This document shows positions 1 to 7,198 of a DNA stretch of 22,841 nt, piece after piece; positions within the stretch are counted from its first letter, which is position 1; each line of letters opens with the position of its first letter. Under the pieces are notes generated by a model that worked only from the letters and a program-made list of their open reading frames with translations, was not told the origin of the DNA and made no database searches. The translations under genes and the position numbers were made by a program. Where the stretch lies: NCBI GenBank assembly GCA_002500745.1, contig DLST01000015.1:1-22841 (forward strand). The letters run 5' to 3'. The DNA is from Sphingobacterium sp. UBA7855 (GTDB lineage: Bacteria > Bacteroidota > Bacteroidia > Sphingobacteriales > Sphingobacteriaceae).

Positions 1-60
1 CCTCCCTTGCGGAGTGGTGCAAAGATAGGAAGTTTGGGGACAAATTTCCAAGCCTTTTGT
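1..60 (-). promoter_or_regulatory. Possible leftward promoter at the window edge
   Basis: On the minus strand, TATCTTTG (27 down to 20) matches the Bacteroidota -7 box TAnnTTTG. A TTGG (51 to 48) lies 20 nt upstream, a normal spacing for the -33 box. Transcription would start near position 15 and leave the window to the left. A short hairpin-capable stretch (CTCC-GCAAG-GGAG) would lie right at the start of the transcript. The downstream gene is not visible, so this rests on motif and spacing only. Confidence 0.4.
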
Positions 61-273
61 TTTTATTTATTTCATTTTGGACATAACTCGCTGGAAGGAT
101 GGGAGATTATTTTTGGGAAGCAGTCTCCCGGAGCGGAATTTAAGGGGCAGATCGCAGATAAAAGGTGCTCCGGGTGGGAAAACGGGGCGGCCGGCACCGC
201 CGGACTAAACGGCCTGCCGAATGCGTAGTATAGGACGGCCGATCGAAGGCATCGAAGACGCTATCATGTTATA

Positions 274-350
274 GGTTAGTTTAGGGTTTAGTTAGGTTTT
301 AGTTAGGGTTAGTTTAGGTTTAGTATAGGTTATGGCTAAACTAAACCTAA
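274..350. repeat. Degenerate TTTAGG-type tandem repeat with inverted arm
   Basis: Positions 274-323 are about nine consecutive units of TTAG, TTAGG, TTTAG or TTTAGGG type, strongly strand-asymmetric (G and T on plus). GGTTAGTTTAGGGTTTAG at 274-291 recurs as GGTTAGTTTAGGTTTAG at 307-323. The complementary CTAAACTAAACCTAAC follows at 336-351, so the last units can fold back as an imperfect, bulged stem of about 15 bp around the loop TATAGGTTATGG. The function is unknown: it could be a transcript hairpin, a protein-binding array or a replication-slippage product. Confidence 0.6.
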
Positions 351-950
351 CTTAAGGCTAAGCTATAGGTAAACAAAAACCAAACTAAGGGAAAAGAAGG
401 TGATAACTGTATTATCTACGTATTAGCTCCACACCGAATCCGATTCAGGCATACAATCGGGATGCGCTCAAGATAGCTACCGTTACCTTCCAGGTAATAT
501 TACAGTCTATTATACAAATATTTACAATCGATGCAAGGGCTAATCCAGGTCGAAAACGAGCCGGGCTGCTTGAAACAAAAAAATTCCCTAAAAGTTACTC
601 ACTCTTTTGGGAAATTCAAGATCGCACATCTTTCTTATCCAATTTATCTTACCTCAGCAGGCTTTTTCATCAAGCGGAACATATCGATTGCGTAATCGAA
701 ACAAACGATTGCACAAAACATTCGTCAATGGCTAAAGGAAAATTGATGGTCGAAGCAATTCTCGTCCCGGTTATTGGCCTTTAGACTGCTGGCTTTAACC
801 TTGACTCGAACAATGGAGCCTGCCTCTGCTCAGTCGACTATCAGTTGCCTATACAAAGAGATATCGGTGGGATTAAATAGGGGTAGGAAGCAGCTGAAGG
901 GCATCAATACCTTCAGCAAAAGATTAGTTTTTCGTTGCTTTACAAACACC

Positions 951-998
951 AGTAAAAAATAAAAGAGGAAATGATTGTAGTATTTCATTTCCCCTTTT
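951..998 (-). terminator. Intrinsic terminator of lepB
   Basis: Read on the minus strand, AAAAGGGGAAATGA (998-985) pairs with TCATTTCCTCTTTT (974-961) over 14 bp with one G-U wobble and a 10-nt loop. The T-rich tail ATTTTTTACT (960-951) follows. The hairpin starts 22 nt past the lepB stop codon, so it probably ends the lepB transcript. Confidence 0.75.
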
Positions 999-1019
999 GC
1001 TTTGAGTATTCCTTCTTTG

Positions 1020-2597
1020 TTAATGAATACCTTTAAAAATTCTATTCCAACGTATTTTTGAAAGCCCATTACCATCTGCATTCCAGCTCATCCAGGTAAA
1101 TAGTGCTTTTCCGACAATATGGTCTTCAGGAACAAATCCCCAGTCTCTAGCATCGAGCGAATTGTGCCTATTATCTCCCATCATCCAATAATAATCCATT
1201 TTAAAGGTGTAGGAATCTGTTCGATTTCCATTGATATAAAGCCCATCCGTTTTCTTTTCAAGCCGATTATTTTCATACACTCGTATGGCTCGCTCATAGA
1301 GCGGCAACGTCTGAGCATTCAAGGAAATCGCCATTCCCTTTTTTGGAATTACAAACGGGCCAAAATTATCGTAATTCCACTTATACTGAGGGTCGTTCGG
1401 AAAGGTATTTGCTTCGACTTTTCCAGGTTTGCGTAAGTTCATTTGCATGGATTTGACATTCGACCAAGATTTTACCATAGCCGCTTGGTCATTTGTTAAA
1501 AAGATGAGATACACACCGGGCTGAATGGCAGAAACTTCTATTCCCATATCTTTCAAGCGCTGTTCGTCGAGACCTGTCTCATCAGTGATAACCGTATAAT
1601 CCATTTGACTTTCTGGCGCTACAAAGCCTGGCTTGTCATTCACAAACAAGACACCTTCTTTCATACTGATTTTGTCTCCGGGCATTCCCACACATCGCTT
1701 AATTAAATGTTCTCTTTTGTCAACGGGACGAGTTTGAATCGTAAATTGTTGATATACTGCCTCACGCCCCATACTACGTACCAAATCGTAATAGGGTATA
1801 TCTTGATTTTCCACAGCGACTGTATCGCCGGCAGGGGCATTAAATACGATCACATCATTCCTTTTTATTTCTTGAAATCCGGGCAATCGCCTATAAGGAA
1901 TTTTAATAAGCTCAGAGAATGCTTTTCCTCCTGTAAGTGGCATGGTATGATGTGCAAAAGGGAAAGCTATGGGTGTATTTGGAATACGGGGTCCATAATT
2001 CAATTTGCTGACAAAGAGATAATCTCCAATCAGGAGCGACTGCTGCATAGAACCTGAAGGAATCATAAATGCCTCCAATAAAAAACCACGAATCAGCGTG
2101 GCAGCAACAGTGGCAAAAACAATGGCATCGGCCCATTCACGCACCATTGATTTTTTATAGGGATATTTCTTATTATAGTCTATATACGATTCATGCGCAA
2201 TTTCCAACTCAGCTTCCTTTGTCGCCCCGCGACCTTCGGCATGCACTGTTTTCAGATTTTTGGTGTATAGCCCATTTAGAAATTGCACATTTTTATCCTT
2301 GCCCCAAAGAGGTAGAACGATAAAAGGGACCAGCACTGCGGCGCAGTTTTCCCAGAATCTTCTTTTACCAAAACAATGAATAAAATCGAGGTAGAGATTA
2401 TAGAAGACAAAAATATTGACGATCGGAACCAGCAAAAGGATCAGCTGCCAGGTCTTCTTGCCCAGGATACGTGATTGGATCCACTGACTATAGACGGGCA
2501 CAACTCCCTCCCAGCCTTTACGGCCTGCTTTTTCAAATAGCAACCAAAAGCCGTAAGCGGCAACTATAGTCAGTACAATAAAGATTGTAAGTATCAT
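1020..2597 (-). CDS. lepB: Signal peptidase I
   Basis: Membrane serine protease that removes signal peptides from exported proteins at the outer face of the inner membrane. The three diagnostic S26 boxes are clear: IPSGSM with nucleophile Ser183, IKRCVGMPGD with general-base Lys300, and the box GDNRHNSLDARDWGFVP at 474-490. At 525 residues it is much longer than E. coli LepB (324). Two additions explain this: an N-terminal block of about 100 residues with hydrophobic segments near 1-20, 50-72 and 86-97, and a long insertion between the catalytic Lys and the last box (about 310-465). Another membrane segment (about 155-175) directly precedes the Ser box. The protein secreted from the gene 40 nt upstream may share its transcript, and a terminator follows. 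Start: first ATG of the frame, giving a plausible membrane N-terminus. Identification is firm; the roles of the extra regions are unknown. Confidence 0.97.
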   Translation of the reverse strand: MILTIFIVLTIVAAYGFWLLFEKAGRKGWEGVVPVYSQWIQSRILGKKTWQLILLLVPIVNIFVFYNLYLDFIHCFGKRRFWENCAAVLVPFIVLPLWGKDKNVQFLNGLYTKNLKTVHAEGRGATKEAELEIAHESYIDYNKKYPYKKSMVREWADAIVFATVAATLIRGFLLEAFMIPSGSMQQSLLIGDYLFVSKLNYGPRIPNTPIAFPFAHHTMPLTGGKAFSELIKIPYRRLPGFQEIKRNDVIVFNAPAGDTVAVENQDIPYYDLVRSMGREAVYQQFTIQTRPVDKREHLIKRCVGMPGDKISMKEGVLFVNDKPGFVAPESQMDYTVITDETGLDEQRLKDMGIEVSAIQPGVYLIFLTNDQAAMVKSWSNVKSMQMNLRKPGKVEANTFPNDPQYKWNYDNFGPFVIPKKGMAISLNAQTLPLYERAIRVYENNRLEKKTDGLYINGNRTDSYTFKMDYYWMMGDNRHNSLDARDWGFVPEDHIVGKALFTWMSWNADGNGLSKIRWNRIFKGIH

Positions 2598-2637
2598 AAA
2601 TTCGTTTAATTGCAGAATCAGTAATTAAAAAAAAATA

Positions 2638-3372
2638 TCAATAAATAATAAGTTTCTTTCTCTCCTCGGAAGAGGTTTTTGAAAGTTGAAGCTCATTGTA
2701 GCGCATAACGTACTTTATAAAAAGATCATAATCATACTTCTTCTCATTTTCAAACTCAGCAAATAGCTCCGGTTCGTCATTGATCAAACGTCCCAAAGCA
2801 ATTGCCCGCTTCTTTTTGCTGTTGCTAAAAAGTCCATTCGTATTGCTATTTATTTCAATCACCTCACCGGTTGACTTTTTTAATGCATAGGCATATTTAG
2901 ACTTACTGACTCCAATGGATAACATTGTACCTCCACCGCCTGTACCAAACATCATTCCGCCGCCACCACCGAGATTCAAATTAGACACATAATAAACCAT
3001 TATTTCTCCATCAACCAACACTTCAGCAAAAGTTGGCTCCTCTGTATAATATCGACCTATTTGAAATACTTGTGGAGAAGTTCCCTGAACAGGTTCCAAA
3101 CCATTTTCGACATAAGAGGGTGCATAGACTTTTCTTTTTGATTCCCAGTAAGCACGAAATACCTGATCTGGGGTAAAAGTTAGTTTCTCTTTCTGTTGAT
3201 TTTCAAATTTGAGTTTGTGATCCTTGATGGAGGAGATTTTTCCATAAAGGGTATCTGCTGTAATAAGCACTACGTAATCTAATTTCTTTGCGACTTCCTG
3301 TGCATGAGCTGTCATGAATATACTGGTGCAGGTAGACAAAATCACAGCAGTTAAAATTGATATGGCTTTCAT
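2638..3372 (-). CDS. Secreted protein of unknown function with glycine-rich loop
   Basis: A 244-residue protein with a good Sec signal peptide, likely cut after AHA at residue 24 (MTAHA-QEV), so it is periplasmic or outer-membrane associated. The mature part starts with a beta-rich segment (about 31-75: DYVVLITADTLYGKI, then KLKFENQQKEKLTF). This resembles the 'D.i...dT..GkI' repeats common in Bacteroidota exported proteins, though I cannot name a family. Residues 135-148 form a Gly/Met-rich stretch (GGGGGMMFGTGGGG), probably a flexible loop. The C-terminal third is charged and helical. The gene lies 40 nt upstream of lepB on the same strand and may be cotranscribed with it; no functional link is implied. 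No lipobox Cys follows the hydrophobic core. Existence is well supported, function is not. Confidence 0.85.
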   Translation of the reverse strand: MKAISILTAVILSTCTSIFMTAHAQEVAKKLDYVVLITADTLYGKISSIKDHKLKFENQQKEKLTFTPDQVFRAYWESKRKVYAPSYVENGLEPVQGTSPQVFQIGRYYTEEPTFAEVLVDGEIMVYYVSNLNLGGGGGMMFGTGGGGTMLSIGVSKSKYAYALKKSTGEVIEINSNTNGLFSNSKKKRAIALGRLINDEPELFAEFENEKKYDYDLFIKYVMRYNELQLSKTSSEERKKLIIY

Positions 3373-3603
3373 TGAAATCTGTTTTTGTCAATAGTTTTTG
3401 ATCGCATAAACTCTTTGGTTGTATTCACTTATACTTGTTACTCTCCGCTAAGCTTCACGTAAAACTACATAAAAATATGAAATTCAAGTTCAGCCTAAGG
3501 AGTTTTAACATTTGTTAGCATTTTGTTTTGTCAGGTGCTGTCCTACAATACTCCGCAAAGATTTTAGGATCCCGTGTTTATCAAGCAACAATAGCTGCAC
3601 GGC

Positions 3604-3642
3604 AAAAAATGAAGCCACATCATTTCTCTGTGATGTGGCTTT
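3604..3642 (-). terminator. Terminator of the small lipoprotein gene
   Basis: AGCCACATCA (3613-3622) and TGATGTGGCT (3631-3640) form a perfect 10-bp stem with an 8-nt loop. On the minus strand the hairpin is followed by TTCATTTTTT (3612-3603). It lies just downstream of the 3665 stop codon. The plus strand also has a T-rich flank (TTTGTTTTTG at 3641-3650), so it could act in both directions. Confidence 0.75.
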
Positions 3643-3664
3643 TGTTTTTGTTAATTGAATGCTT

Positions 3665-4138
3665 TTAACTGGTATATTTACTTTCAAATTCTGCTGAAGC
3701 TTTATTGACTCCATTACCCATATTTTCAAATGCTTTATTGATATTATCAAGTAAGGTTGATTCTGTCGCTGCATCGGATGTTTTGTTCTTGCGAAGCTCA
3801 ATCAATTTAGGATAATCTTCCGTTACGATCTTCTTGTAGCCGTTTAACCCATTGAGCACTGCTTTTTGGAATGTTGCATCACCTTTAAAATCACCAAGGT
3901 CTTCTACTTTCTTGATATCATCATTTAAAGACTTCTCCCATGCTGTGCGCACGTGTTCAGCTTTGGTGTAATCGGAGCTATTCATTGCTGCATTCATGTC
4001 CGTCACATGTTTTTCACTTCCGTTGATCACGGTAATGATCGAATTATTGTATGCTACAGGATCTTTTTCTCCTGACCCACAACTCGACATAGTCAGAACC
4101 GCCACGGTCAATACGCCAGTAATCATCTGTTTAATCAT
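3665..4138 (-). CDS. Small lipoprotein, helical
   Basis: A 157-residue lipoprotein. The N-terminus MIKQMITGVLTVAVLTMSSC gives a lipobox ending at Cys20, followed by a polar GSGEKD linker, so it is probably anchored in the inner or outer membrane and faces the periplasm. The rest is mostly amphipathic helix with Asn, Asp and Lys-rich turns (about 30-155). This fits the helical-bundle surface lipoproteins of the LIC11966 kind, but that assignment is from general resemblance only. The gene appears monocistronic: a -7 box lies about 48 nt upstream (4186-4193) and a strong hairpin terminator follows the stop. Met5 is an alternative start that would also leave a working signal peptide. No enzymatic motif is visible. 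Confidence 0.85.
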   Translation of the reverse strand: MIKQMITGVLTVAVLTMSSCGSGEKDPVAYNNSIITVINGSEKHVTDMNAAMNSSDYTKAEHVRTAWEKSLNDDIKKVEDLGDFKGDATFQKAVLNGLNGYKKIVTEDYPKLIELRKNKTSDAATESTLLDNINKAFENMGNGVNKASAEFESKYTS

Positions 4139-4185
4139 ATTGATTTATTTTTAGTTTAAGTTTTAGTATTTGAGTCTCATTTACA

Positions 4186-4193
4186 CAAAGATA
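4186..4193 (-). promoter_or_regulatory. -7 promoter box of the small lipoprotein gene
   Basis: CAAAGATA on plus reads TATCTTTG on minus and matches TAnnTTTG. It would start a transcript near 4180 with a leader of about 40 nt before the ATG at 4138. No good -33 TTTG is present at the usual spacing, so strength is uncertain. Confidence 0.45.
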
Positions 4194-4251
4194 ACTTCAA
4201 ACATAGCGCAATCCCATCACGGAAATCAGGGATTTCTGAAGATATTGAGAC

Positions 4252-5313
4252 CTATAAGGCTTTTAGTTGATTGCGAAAGTTGTTATTGCCATTACGTTGA
4301 TCAAACCGCTCCGCAAGTTGATGCGCTAATTTCCTATAGTGCCCGGCCAGTTCGCTAGCTGTGTAGCTAGTTTTACCTTGGAAAAGATTATGCTGCTGCC
4401 CTAGCTCAAGCATAAAATGTTCGTCAGCTCTAAAATTTTTCATGGCTTCACAAACGTAGCACGCTAACTGAAACATGGACCTATTTTCGGGTCCATCGGC
4501 CCAGGGTAAAAATCGTTCGATCCATTCCTTGGATTTCCCGAGGTCGGTATACGAGAAATATGTTGCTAGTTTAATAGCTGATATTAATATTGCGGAATCT
4601 TTCTCTTTCTTAAACACCTCCGTTTCTGCGAGTTTTGCCATTCTGTCTGCTTGTTCAGCATCTCCGTGCTTGTAACCTTCATATGCAAGGTTTACGGCAG
4701 TACGCAGAGGAACATGTGAACAGGTGAACTGTCCTTCAATGAGTGGCAAAGCTTTTTCTACTGCTGGGGCATAGCCATACTGCAATAATGTTGCTGATAC
4801 TTCTGCATCCATTTCACATGCTTCACAGTCACTCATATCATCTCTTTGCAAAGCATTCACATTCGTCAATGCCACTTCAACAGCAGCCAGATCCTTTTGC
4901 GCCAGGGCATCACTGAGTTCCTCGTTGTATATGGCGCGCTTACCATAACCATTACGGATCAACCGTTGTTCAAAGTCGCCTAGAGCAGCTTCTATCTGTT
5001 CACGGCTGACCGCGGGATTGTCATATAGTTCGGCCATCATCCATTTATACTGCCATAAGAAATCCTCTTCGTTAAAGCGTTCCGGATTTTCATCATACGC
5101 CTGCAGTATCCAAGCAAAAGCAGGTAAAGATTCGGTCGAAAAAGCAAGATCGATCTCTTCGCTAATTAAATCTAAACGGAGCTCATATCCCCATTCAATA
5201 TCTTGATTTTCATCGGCAATCCGAATAGCCTGCGTTAATAGGTTGACTTTCTCCAATGTATTATCTACTCGCGCAACTTGATTGCGAAGTTTCTGAATTT
5301 TAAGTGTATACAT
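4252..5313 (-). CDS. Helical-repeat (TPR-like) protein with CxxC...CxH motif
   Basis: A 353-residue cytoplasmic protein with no signal peptide or membrane segment. It consists almost wholly of paired amphipathic helices with TPR-like spacing of small and aromatic residues (for example SLPAFAWILQAYDENPERF and TAVNLAYEGYKHGDAEQAD), so it is probably an alpha-solenoid that binds protein. Cys163 and Cys166 (DCEACEMD) together with Cys198 and His200 (FTCSH) could form a structural metal site. From memory, unverified, a similar DCxxC...C pattern occurs in actinobacterial TPR proteins near HSP90-family genes. It is the third gene of a minus-strand set, 87 nt after the HSP90-like gene with no convincing terminator between, so cotranscription is likely. 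The role is unknown; adaptor or co-chaperone for the HSP90-like protein is an inference from context. Confidence 0.8.
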   Translation of the reverse strand: MYTLKIQKLRNQVARVDNTLEKVNLLTQAIRIADENQDIEWGYELRLDLISEEIDLAFSTESLPAFAWILQAYDENPERFNEEDFLWQYKWMMAELYDNPAVSREQIEAALGDFEQRLIRNGYGKRAIYNEELSDALAQKDLAAVEVALTNVNALQRDDMSDCEACEMDAEVSATLLQYGYAPAVEKALPLIEGQFTCSHVPLRTAVNLAYEGYKHGDAEQADRMAKLAETEVFKKEKDSAILISAIKLATYFSYTDLGKSKEWIERFLPWADGPENRSMFQLACYVCEAMKNFRADEHFMLELGQQHNLFQGKTSYTASELAGHYRKLAHQLAERFDQRNGNNNFRNQLKAL

Positions 5314-5400
5314 TTCTATTTTATTGTGTTCTTTTAATGAATTATAGTTCCGTTATAAACAACTTTTCTAATGGCCGGATGAGAAACGTAAAAAAACGGC

Positions 5401-7191
5401 TTAAAGATTCACGAAATTATCCAGTCCCATGACAATGAGGTTCTTCAGGGCCTCGTTCAAGACTTTCATTTCACGTTCCTGTACCGGATACTTGCCTAAA
5501 ATCAACGCTTGCACATACAGGACTTCCATCACTGAACGGAGCATATACGCATCCTTTATATCCATTAGCGTAGTGATCAATGCATTATCGGCATTTAAAC
5601 ATAATGTATTCTGGATCTTATTTGGCCTGGATGTCTTGAGTACCTTCGCAAAGGGGTTTGCATTTTCCTTCAATTGGCTAATCGTATTTTCCACGTTATT
5701 TTGGTCCATTTTTGTAAAAATGGCCGGCGTATCAACTGGTTTAAACCGTCTAATTTCCAAAATGCAGTTGTAGTCGTCCAAAATGCGTTGTGCATCTTTC
5801 TGAAAAGAAAAATATTGATGATGCTCGTCTTCATGAATCGGCTGAAAGGTCTCTAGTAGCTGATTGGGCGACATTTCTGTAATAGTATACTCGGGATATT
5901 TTTGTTTGATCTTACGGAGTAGCTCGGTATCAAACGTATAAGAAGCGTTAATAAGCATTATCCCCTGCGTATCAGCCATTCGGTCAATCTGTTTAAAATC
6001 TTCAAAGTCGGCGCAATAATAGAGTTGTTGCTGATAATCAATTATATTTTGAAAGCTTCGTTGTCCACGGTTGGTTTCGAACGGAATATCCGCCAAAAAG
6101 ATTGCTAAAAAATCGGGATCTTCAAGGGCGAATGCTTTCAAATGAAGATAATGCGTTTGGATAATACGTATATAAATATCGTAATCAATCTTCTTCACTT
6201 GCTGCAGGTACGTCTTCAAAACGGCAGCAATTTCCTTTCTCGCCTGCCGCAGCAAATCATTTTTCATCAGAGACTCCCGCGATGCGGTGGCACTAAGTTC
6301 CTCCGTATTAACAAGCATACGGACAAAGAATGCCCAGTTTGGTAAAATCGATTGATCTTCTTCGGCGAGAAACATGCGCTTCAAATAGATACGGTGACGT
6401 TGCTTGCTGCTAAATTGCGTACGAAAAGGTAAAACATACAATACACCCTTTGCCTTTCCTGCAGTCGTTTCAAATGGAATTGCGTCCAAAAAATTGACAT
6501 GAAACAGCTCTTTCCCTATCGCTAACAAATCTGTTTTCGAAACCGTTGAAGCAAGCCATTTAGGTTCATCCTTATGGATGATCTTTTCAACACCTCCTAC
6601 CACGATTGAAATGGATTCTCGCAGTGCATCTCCATAAAACTTAATTTTCTTCTCGAAATAGTCCGCTTCAAAAATATAATTGTATTGTTTTTTGGGGCTT
6701 AAAATTACCTTCGTTCCCACAGGAATATCATCATCACTCAGGCGCTCAATCTTATAGTCGCCTTCAGCTCTAGCCGTCCAGCGTAAGGGCTGCTGTTCAA
6801 GCGCCGATTTTGTTTCCACAATAATCTCATCACTGACGACAAAACAAGAGAGCAGTCCAATGCCAAACTTTCCAATAAAATCCTGTGCATCCTTGATGTC
6901 CTTACCTTTCGAACTCTCGCCAATAACCGACAAAAATTGGTGGATATCGGACTCCTTGAGACCTATTCCATTATCTTGGAACATAAATTTAGGTTGCTCA
7001 ACGTTTGGTAATTCTATCTTGATTTTTCCTTGATGATGTTCATCCAAGTGTTTTAATGCTGTAATTGCATCCACCCCATTTTGAAGCAGTTCCCGAATAA
7101 ATGTGTTGGGATCGCTATAAAGGTGCTCTGAGAGCAGCGCGATCATTCCTTTCAAGTTTACCTGAAAGGAATATGATTTTTCTTCCTGCAT
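5401..7191 (-). CDS. HSP90-family ATPase (HtpG-like, divergent)
   Basis: Cytoplasmic ATP-dependent chaperone of the HSP90/GHKL family, 596 residues (HtpG is about 624). The ATP site is intact. RELLQNGVDAI supplies Glu34, Asn38 and Asp41, DNGIGL supplies Asp73, and GKFGIGL (107-113) is the lid glycine loop. The middle domain carries GVLYVLPFR (249-257), IYLKRMFLAEED (268-279) and SRESL with Arg305, the expected ATP-contacting arginine. Residues about 505-596 resemble the HtpG C-terminal dimerisation part, and there is no MEEVD tail. QNGVDA replaces the usual SNASDA, which places it in a side branch and not in housekeeping HtpG, so I give no symbol. It starts 7 nt after the Sel1 gene stop, implying translational coupling, and is followed by the helical-repeat gene. 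Chaperone activity is inferred from family; the client is unknown. Confidence 0.92.
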   Translation of the reverse strand: MQEEKSYSFQVNLKGMIALLSEHLYSDPNTFIRELLQNGVDAITALKHLDEHHQGKIKIELPNVEQPKFMFQDNGIGLKESDIHQFLSVIGESSKGKDIKDAQDFIGKFGIGLLSCFVVSDEIIVETKSALEQQPLRWTARAEGDYKIERLSDDDIPVGTKVILSPKKQYNYIFEADYFEKKIKFYGDALRESISIVVGGVEKIIHKDEPKWLASTVSKTDLLAIGKELFHVNFLDAIPFETTAGKAKGVLYVLPFRTQFSSKQRHRIYLKRMFLAEEDQSILPNWAFFVRMLVNTEELSATASRESLMKNDLLRQARKEIAAVLKTYLQQVKKIDYDIYIRIIQTHYLHLKAFALEDPDFLAIFLADIPFETNRGQRSFQNIIDYQQQLYYCADFEDFKQIDRMADTQGIMLINASYTFDTELLRKIKQKYPEYTITEMSPNQLLETFQPIHEDEHHQYFSFQKDAQRILDDYNCILEIRRFKPVDTPAIFTKMDQNNVENTISQLKENANPFAKVLKTSRPNKIQNTLCLNADNALITTLMDIKDAYMLRSVMEVLYVQALILGKYPVQEREMKVLNEALKNLIVMGLDNFVNL

Positions 7192-7198
7192 GTTTTTG

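Larger units (their letters stand above)
1..1019. other. Gene-poor region left of lepB
   Basis: About 950 bases hold no reading frame that looks like a real gene. Reading frames here are short, interrupted and without recognisable motifs. The region contains the possible edge promoter, a locally GC-rich stretch near 180-245 with a small CCGGC-acc-GCCGG hairpin at 191-203, the TTTAGG-like repeat tract at 274-350, and the lepB terminator at 951-998. Between about 380 and 950 I see nothing interpretable. Decayed gene remnants or a small RNA cannot be excluded. Confidence 0.5.

Noticed and set aside
7..228. 73-codon reading frame at the left edge, plus strand
   Set aside because: It overlaps a likely minus promoter, has no recognisable motif or start signal, and crosses a locally GC-rich stretch that keeps stops away by composition.
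529..962. Short plus-strand frames (about 57-62 codons) left of lepB that might be gene remnants
   Set aside because: No motif, no shared frame linking them, and the end overlaps the lepB terminator hairpin. A decayed gene is possible but not supported.
3505..3801. 98-codon minus frame overlapping the small lipoprotein gene
   Set aside because: It shares DNA with the well-supported lipoprotein in another frame and reads through that gene's terminator hairpin.
4221..4236. GAAATC-AGG-GATTTC hairpin after the third gene of the chaperone set, as a terminator
   Set aside because: Only 6 bp of stem and no T-tract on the minus strand; too weak to call.
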